21,748 nucleotides of DNA from a virus. The first letter of the stretch is position 1; every line of letters begins with the position of its first letter. Of this stretch, positions 18,114 to 21,748 are shown piece by piece. Location: IMG/VR virus record IMGVR_UViG_3300008459_000477, positions 1 to 21,748 of that record, one strand, 5' to 3'. Position numbers and translations under genes: made by a program. A model generated the notes under the pieces. It was not told the origin of the DNA, did not search any database, and was given only the letters and a program-made list of their open reading frames with translations.

Positions 18114-19952
18114 TTATGAAAAGTCTACGGTTTTAAGATTTTTTACTCTAACTTTAATGTCTTTTTTATCGTATCTAATTTGATATACTTGGTCTGGTTC
18201 GGCGAATATCGTATCATCAATAAGTTCAATTTGTTTTGTTTCGTTATCGACATACCTTTGGGATGTTTGAGATGACGAATATTGTCCTCCAACTTTATTA
18301 TATACTTTTATATCTGTTAATGCAACAACACCTGCAGTGTTTTGTACTAATCTTCTAATATCAGATATATTAACATTTTGACCTAATTCTCTATTTTTTG
18401 GATCCATATTGGTAGATATTTGATCAATGATTTGTGTAACCACTTGTCCTTGATTTTGATTTGACTCAAAAACAACAAAAAGTTCAAATTCTAAATCAAT
18501 TACTTTAGCCACATCAATAGAGATATAGTCATTTATCATCCTATACTTAGAAAGATATGTTGCTAAATTACTTTTTAAATTATTTGAAACCACCTGTGTT
18601 AATTTTCCACCTGTGTCATAAGATAGTATTTGTATATTTATTTTGTTATTTTTTTCAGTTATGGATACTTTAGCAGGTGCACCAAATCTACCAGGCATTG
18701 TATCAATAATTGATTTGTAATCATTTATTGTGACCGCTCTTTTTTGGGCCGAAAAATTAAAGGACACCATATTTCTTACCTCTTCAATTGAAGGTGGATT
18801 AGCCCCTCCTATTGCGGCAGTAATATTTGTACAAGATAATGATTGCACAACGTTTCTATTTATAGAATCTGAAGGTCCGTTAACGGCAAAGTCAATTGTG
18901 CCTACCTGAGTTATTGTATTAACACCAACATTTGTTGATAAACCTCCACCAACCCTATATTGTACAAAAACGGTAGTATTTGGTCTTACGGTTAAACCTA
19001 ACCCAATGTTATTCTGATAGTTATTAATGTCCAAAGGTACTCCTGTATTTGTAAATTGTTTTAATTGTTCGTCAGGTGTTGTTGACCCACCACCAAACTG
19101 TATTTTCATAAAACCTTCAGGTGTGTACTCGGTTATAAATCTTTGTTCTGTTTTAATGTATTTACCAACTTTTACACCAGCAACATCGACAGGTTTTGTT
19201 GGGTCTTCGACAAAGATTGTATTTTCGACTAAAGAATCGACTTCATACCATTTATTATTTGAAGTTAAAAACTCAGTAAACGATGGAACTCCAGGGTATG
19301 ATGTTCCATCTTTCTGTATTATTGATGTAACCCCTAAAACATTTCTTTCCGGTAAAAATATACTAAAAAAGGGAGTTGAATCTACGGGATTTACAATTTT
19401 TTTAAATACTTTTGTAAATCCATTTACAACAACCTCTCTTTTAGTTATAACGTAATTGACAATTTTATTATTAGAATCAAACGTTGGGATTTTTGTTCTA
19501 TTAACAAACCCTTCTTGATTATACTGTGTTGAAAAGTCAATATCGTAAACTGTCTCAAATGTTGTGCCTCCTCCGTTAAATTGTGATCCTGCCCTTAGAA
19601 TGCCTAAGTACCTTATATCCTCAGAATCCCCAAGTGGTGGTACGGTAATTGAAAAATCAACTAAAGCAACTGATGGCCTATATCCTGGTATTTTTAATCC
19701 ATATGTTCTTGCAATATTATAAATTGAAGACCTTTGTTGTGCATACTGTAAAACGGTTTCTTGGATACTTCTATCAATGTGAAAATGTAAATTATCAGCA
19801 ACTGCAGCATTTAAATCCATTAAAACAGAATAAACTGAAGCATCATTAAAATTTTGTATTAATTCAGGGTAATACTGTTTAGTGTAATTTATTAAATCTT
19901 GTCTTAACCCCTCAAAATCCCTTTCGGTATAATTTATTTTATTATTTGCCAT
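18114..19952 (-). CDS. Baseplate wedge protein, gp6 / baseplate J-like
   Basis: A 612-residue protein. Its N-terminus, with NYTERDFEGLRQDLINY followed by DASVYSVLMDLNAAVADNLH and a stretch ending IYNIARTYGLKIPGY (1-90), is the typical opening of T4 gp6/P2 gpJ proteins: an acidic 'Y...DF..L..DL' helix, then a helix binding the neighbouring wedge subunits. The middle has IEEVRNMVSFNFSAQKRAVT and DYKSIIDTMPGRFGAPAKV (about 385-425), matching the family pattern of a 'R..A.T..DY' helix before the C-terminal domains. A later INIS.IRRLVQNTAGVVAL strand region precedes a C-terminus ending VKNLKTVDFS. T4 gp6 is about 660 residues, so the length fits. gp6 forms the dodecameric ring with gp7 and gp53 that holds the baseplate together. 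It starts two bases after the gp25-like stop, an order shared with P2 W-J. Confidence 0.85.
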   Translation of the reverse strand: MANNKINYTERDFEGLRQDLINYTKQYYPELIQNFNDASVYSVLMDLNAAVADNLHFHIDRSIQETVLQYAQQRSSIYNIARTYGLKIPGYRPSVALVDFSITVPPLGDSEDIRYLGILRAGSQFNGGGTTFETVYDIDFSTQYNQEGFVNRTKIPTFDSNNKIVNYVITKREVVVNGFTKVFKKIVNPVDSTPFFSIFLPERNVLGVTSIIQKDGTSYPGVPSFTEFLTSNNKWYEVDSLVENTIFVEDPTKPVDVAGVKVGKYIKTEQRFITEYTPEGFMKIQFGGGSTTPDEQLKQFTNTGVPLDINNYQNNIGLGLTVRPNTTVFVQYRVGGGLSTNVGVNTITQVGTIDFAVNGPSDSINRNVVQSLSCTNITAAIGGANPPSIEEVRNMVSFNFSAQKRAVTINDYKSIIDTMPGRFGAPAKVSITEKNNKINIQILSYDTGGKLTQVVSNNLKSNLATYLSKYRMINDYISIDVAKVIDLEFELFVVFESNQNQGQVVTQIIDQISTNMDPKNRELGQNVNISDIRRLVQNTAGVVALTDIKVYNKVGGQYSSSQTSQRYVDNETKQIELIDDTIFAEPDQVYQIRYDKKDIKVRVKNLKTVDFS

Positions 19953-19954
19953 TT

Positions 19955-20419
19955 TTAAATATTAATTATAACAAACTCTCTACTTCCAAAAGCCTTAGCC
20001 TCGTCTGTATAGTCTATTTTTATTTTTGCAGTATATTCACCTGTATTTTGACCAGGTATTTTATAAATACTTGCTTGACCTAATAATTCATAATTTAAAT
20101 CACCTGGGGATTCTTCACTCTCTAAATATGGTTCAATAGTGATACTATTAATAGTTAAGTTAGGTATATATTTTGCAACTTGTTCTTCAATATCTGATCT
20201 AATACTTTCAAACGTTTCACCGTCTAATGGTTCAAAAATAAATTCATAAATTCTAGTACCAAAATCAGGTAAATAATATCTAGTACCCTTTCTAGTTAAA
20301 ATTAAATGTAATAGATTACTTCTAATTTCATCGGCAGTTTCTTCAGTTAATGAAAAATAATAACCTTTTTCACTATTTCTAAAAGGAAATGTTATACCAT
20401 AAGTAGTTCCGTTAGCCAT
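19955..20419 (-). CDS. Baseplate wedge protein, gp25 / gpW lysozyme-like family
   Basis: A 154-residue protein with the gp25/gpW pattern: TEETADEIRSNLLHLILTRK, GTRYYLPDFGTRIYEFIFEP, then a helix ESIRSDIEEQVAKYIPNLTI (about 25-105). The 'I...L..IL.T..G.R...P.FG......F.P' signature is diagnostic of the family. gp25 sits at the baseplate and nucleates sheath polymerisation; despite the historical lysozyme label it is generally structural. T4 gp25 is about 130 residues, so this is full length with a short C-terminal extension (YTAKIKIDYTDEAKAFGSRE). It is the first gene after an intrinsic terminator and its leader carries CTATATTTAT, so it may open the main late operon. The gp6-like gene follows at once, as in other contractile tails. 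Confidence 0.9.
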   Translation of the reverse strand: MANGTTYGITFPFRNSEKGYYFSLTEETADEIRSNLLHLILTRKGTRYYLPDFGTRIYEFIFEPLDGETFESIRSDIEEQVAKYIPNLTINSITIEPYLESEESPGDLNYELLGQASIYKIPGQNTGEYTAKIKIDYTDEAKAFGSREFVIINI

Positions 20420-20424
20420 ATAAA

Positions 20425-20434
20425 ATAAATATAG
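20425..20434 (-). promoter_or_regulatory. CTATATTTAT motif before the gp25-like gene
   Basis: On the minus strand CTATATTTAT lies five bases before the ATG at 20419. The identical ten bases occur before the 313-residue gene. It is downstream of a terminator, where a new transcription start would be needed. It resembles the A/T-rich half of a Bacteroidota -7 box (TAnnTTTG) with the last base changed, but no TTTG -33 box is seen. Confidence 0.35.
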
Positions 20435-20460
20435 TGTTTACAATTTTTATATAAATAAAA

Positions 20461-20482
20461 AATCCCTACTATTATAGGGATT
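20461..20482 (-). terminator. Intrinsic terminator after the 313-residue gene
   Basis: Read on the minus strand, a perfect eight-base-pair stem AATCCCTA / TAGGGATT with a six-base loop (TAATAG) is followed directly by more Ts (GGGATTTTTTATTT). It lies 33 bases beyond the stop of the 313-residue gene and 42 bases before the gp25-like gene, and so separates the small upstream unit from the main baseplate operon. Confidence 0.8.
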
Positions 20483-20515
20483 CTTATTTAACTTAAAAAA
20501 AATATTTATATAGTT

Positions 20516-21457
20516 TTATTCAAATTCTATATTCAAATCCCCAACACTTCTACAATCAACTAAAGATGGGGCCTTACCACTTCTTTCAAAAGCCTTTTTA
20601 ATTGTTGCACATGCTTGAATAAATTTAGCTCTGTCAGTAATTTTATTATTTATAATATCGGCAACTCCAATTCTGCGAATACTTTCAAGTTGGTCATTTA
20701 AATCTTGAACGTCTGAATATGTTTTTAACATACTTACACCTTTAGATATTGATTCTTGGTCTGGTTCGGTATAATATTCTGTTGTTGTACCAGGATCAAG
20801 TAAACCCCATAAGTTACTAAAACTTTCAGGATTATTTACAGTTTTAGACTTTGTTACGTCAGGTGAGTTTATTTTAGAACTAGCAACATTGAGAGCCTTT
20901 TTGTCAAGTCCCATAGTTGTTATTGGAAAAAGTTCTAATTTACCAAATCTTTCACTATCATCGGGATTAACTTTTGTCGCATCATAAAAACTATAGTCAA
21001 ATTTTGTTGGTTTATATTCTCCAGAAACAAAATTTAATATTTGTTTTATTTTATCTTCTCTAACCCCTATTTGTGTAAAAGCTTCGGTTAAAATACTTTT
21101 TAAAACGTTTTCTCTTGCGGTTGCTACCGCAGCATTTTGTTTAGGTGTTCCTGTATGACTTGTTCCAACAGTTATTTTTGCCATAATAGGTAAAGGATAT
21201 TTACTATCAATAAATGTCTTTATAGTTCCCATTGATGGTCTCATTACTTTAACGATTGCGTCAACTAATTTTTTTCTAGTGTCTTTATTTATTGAATATT
21301 TACCTTCGTCAAATGCAAATCTAATATAATAACTGTTGTTAGTTCTAACCGGCTCAGGTTCCATTGTTTTTTCTGTCAAATATTTTTTTTGAATGTTTGA
21401 TTTATGCATATTTAAAATATGCATTTTTTCAGATTCAGTAATTAATAATTTTTTCAT
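20516..21457 (-). CDS. OmpA-like-fold protein with candidate capsid-targeting N-terminus, 313 residues
   Basis: Residues about 43-148 resemble the OmpA C-terminal peptidoglycan-binding fold: YYIRFAFDEGKYSINKDTRK, KLVDAIVKVM, KITVGTSHTGTPKQN, AAVATARENVLKSIL, then GV..DKI....... SGEYKP. The conserved N108 and R115 of the 'N..L...RA..V' helix are present, but the Asp of the usual 'GHTD..G' loop seems replaced (GTSHTG), so classical diaminopimelate binding may be lost. There is no signal peptide or lipobox. The first 29 residues (MKKLLITESEKMHILNMHKS, then NIQKKYLTE) form a likely amphipathic helix ending in L-T-E. That recalls T4 capsid-targeting peptides cut by the prohead protease after (L/I)-X-E. 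The C-terminal half (about 150-313) is unrecognised. The gene has its own leader motif and its own terminator, so it is expressed apart from the baseplate operon. The fold call is moderate; the processing idea is a hypothesis. Confidence 0.6.
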   Translation of the reverse strand: MKKLLITESEKMHILNMHKSNIQKKYLTEKTMEPEPVRTNNSYYIRFAFDEGKYSINKDTRKKLVDAIVKVMRPSMGTIKTFIDSKYPLPIMAKITVGTSHTGTPKQNAAVATARENVLKSILTEAFTQIGVREDKIKQILNFVSGEYKPTKFDYSFYDATKVNPDDSERFGKLELFPITTMGLDKKALNVASSKINSPDVTKSKTVNNPESFSNLWGLLDPGTTTEYYTEPDQESISKGVSMLKTYSDVQDLNDQLESIRRIGVADIINNKITDRAKFIQACATIKKAFERSGKAPSLVDCRSVGDLNIEFE

Positions 21458-21471
21458 AGTAACTTTTTATT

Positions 21472-21481
21472 ATAAATATAG
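21472..21481 (-). promoter_or_regulatory. CTATATTTAT motif before the 313-residue gene
   Basis: On the minus strand CTATATTTAT followed by AATAAAAAG lies 14 bases before the ATG at 21457, between a terminator and the gene. It is identical over ten bases to the motif before the gp25-like gene. Promoter or translation-leader function is inferred from position only. Confidence 0.35.
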
Positions 21482-21494
21482 CATAAATAAAAAA

Positions 21495-21516
21495 AATCCC
21501 TACTTTCGTAAGGATT
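21495..21516 (-). terminator. Intrinsic terminator with GAAA tetraloop overlapping the end of the 75-residue gene
   Basis: On the minus strand AATCCTTAC GAAA GTAGGGATT folds into a nine-pair stem (one U-G wobble) closed by a C(GAAA)G tetraloop, followed by a run of Ts. The TAG stop of the 75-residue gene (21502-21500) lies inside the hairpin's 3' arm, so the last codons also serve as the terminator. Confidence 0.85.
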
Positions 21517-21727
21517 CTTTAAGGTTTTGATTTCCTCTTTCGTATTGAGGTTCATAAGGACAATGTAAACACCTACTTCCACAACACTTACCCCTTCTTA
21601 TATGATAATCTTCAGTCATAACCATCCTACCTTGGTTATCATAATAGAATTCGTTTGGTTGTAGTTTAGGTCCGAATTCCCTAACATATAATTGTTGTAC
21701 CCAATCTTTTGATGCGTTTACTGTCAT
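21500..21727 (-). CDS. DUF5522-like small Cys protein, 75 residues
   Basis: The ATG at 21727 is fixed by an in-frame TAA two codons upstream. The core reads FYYDNQGRMVMTEDYHIRRG followed by KCCGSRCLHCPYEPQY. The 'Y...G..V.T..YH..RG.CC...C.HCPY' arrangement is that of DUF5522, a small family I know from Bacteroidota genomes, with no established function. Cysteines 48, 49, 53 and 56 plus His55 could bind a metal ion. The full family length is about 50-75 residues, so this copy looks complete. It is an unusual gene to find beside a phage baseplate cluster and may have been taken from the host; its base composition does not differ visibly from its neighbours. It ends in its own terminator, so it belongs to a transcription unit that starts to the right of the window. 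Confidence 0.75.
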   Translation of the reverse strand: MTVNASKDWVQQLYVREFGPKLQPNEFYYDNQGRMVMTEDYHIRRGKCCGSRCLHCPYEPQYERGNQNLKESLRK

Positions 21728-21748
21728 GACTTATACTATTTCACATGC

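Noticed and set aside
1-21748. Diversity-generating retroelement, CRISPR array or tRNA genes
   Set aside because: No reverse transcriptase, no spaced direct repeats and no cloverleaf-like sequence were seen; only the short Pro-Thr tandem repeat and protein-level fibre repeats are present.

Overview
The window looks like one strand of a late structural (baseplate and tail fibre) cluster from a contractile-tailed, T4/P2-like phage of a Bacteroidota host. DNA is AT-rich (roughly one third G+C by eye). All 14 genes I support lie on the minus strand, so transcription runs from about 21.7 kb down to position 1 and off the left edge. Genes are tightly packed: several stop/start overlaps (TAATG, ATGA, one 8-base overlap with a GTG start), no gap above 100 bases, and no tRNA, CRISPR or insertion sequence seen. 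The host assignment is inference. It rests on SprB-like gliding-adhesin repeats and a BspA-like tail in the fibre, a DUF5522-type small protein, and A/T-rich leaders without Shine-Dalgarno sequences.

Reading in the direction of transcription: (1) 21.73-20.52 kb holds two separately terminated small units, a 75-residue DUF5522-like Cys protein and a 313-residue protein with an OmpA-like fold signature and an unusual N-terminus. Each is followed by an intrinsic terminator. (2) 20.42-18.11 kb encodes the recognisable baseplate wedge pair, a gp25/gpW-like protein and a gp6/gpJ-like protein. (3) 18.04-12.67 kb is one 1790-residue protein with a carboxypeptidase-regulatory-like N-terminal fold and, unexpectedly, a stretch of about 55 very hydrophobic residues near residue 510. 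(4) 12.66-8.05 kb holds four proteins without a recognised family (579, 283, 361 and 302 residues); the 361-residue one carries a PKD-like domain. (5) 8.05-5.08 kb is a 991-residue protein whose centre resembles P2 tail protein I. (6) 5.07 kb to the left edge is the fibre region: a 1139-residue SprB/PT-linker/PKD/BspA mosaic, two 95-residue paralogues with four matching cysteines, and the first 346 residues of a tail fibre that continues past position 1.

The order gp25-like, gp6-like, then I-like, then fibres matches the W-J-I-H logic of P2-type tails, but five extra genes totalling nearly 9.2 kb sit between the J-like and I-like genes. The likely common job is building an elaborate baseplate and its host-binding fibres. 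The most interesting points are the hydrophobic segment in the 1790-residue protein, the inserted unknown baseplate block, the possible capsid-targeting N-terminus on the OmpA-like protein, the paired 95-residue mini-domains, and a TATTTAT motif found 11-21 bases before six start codons.
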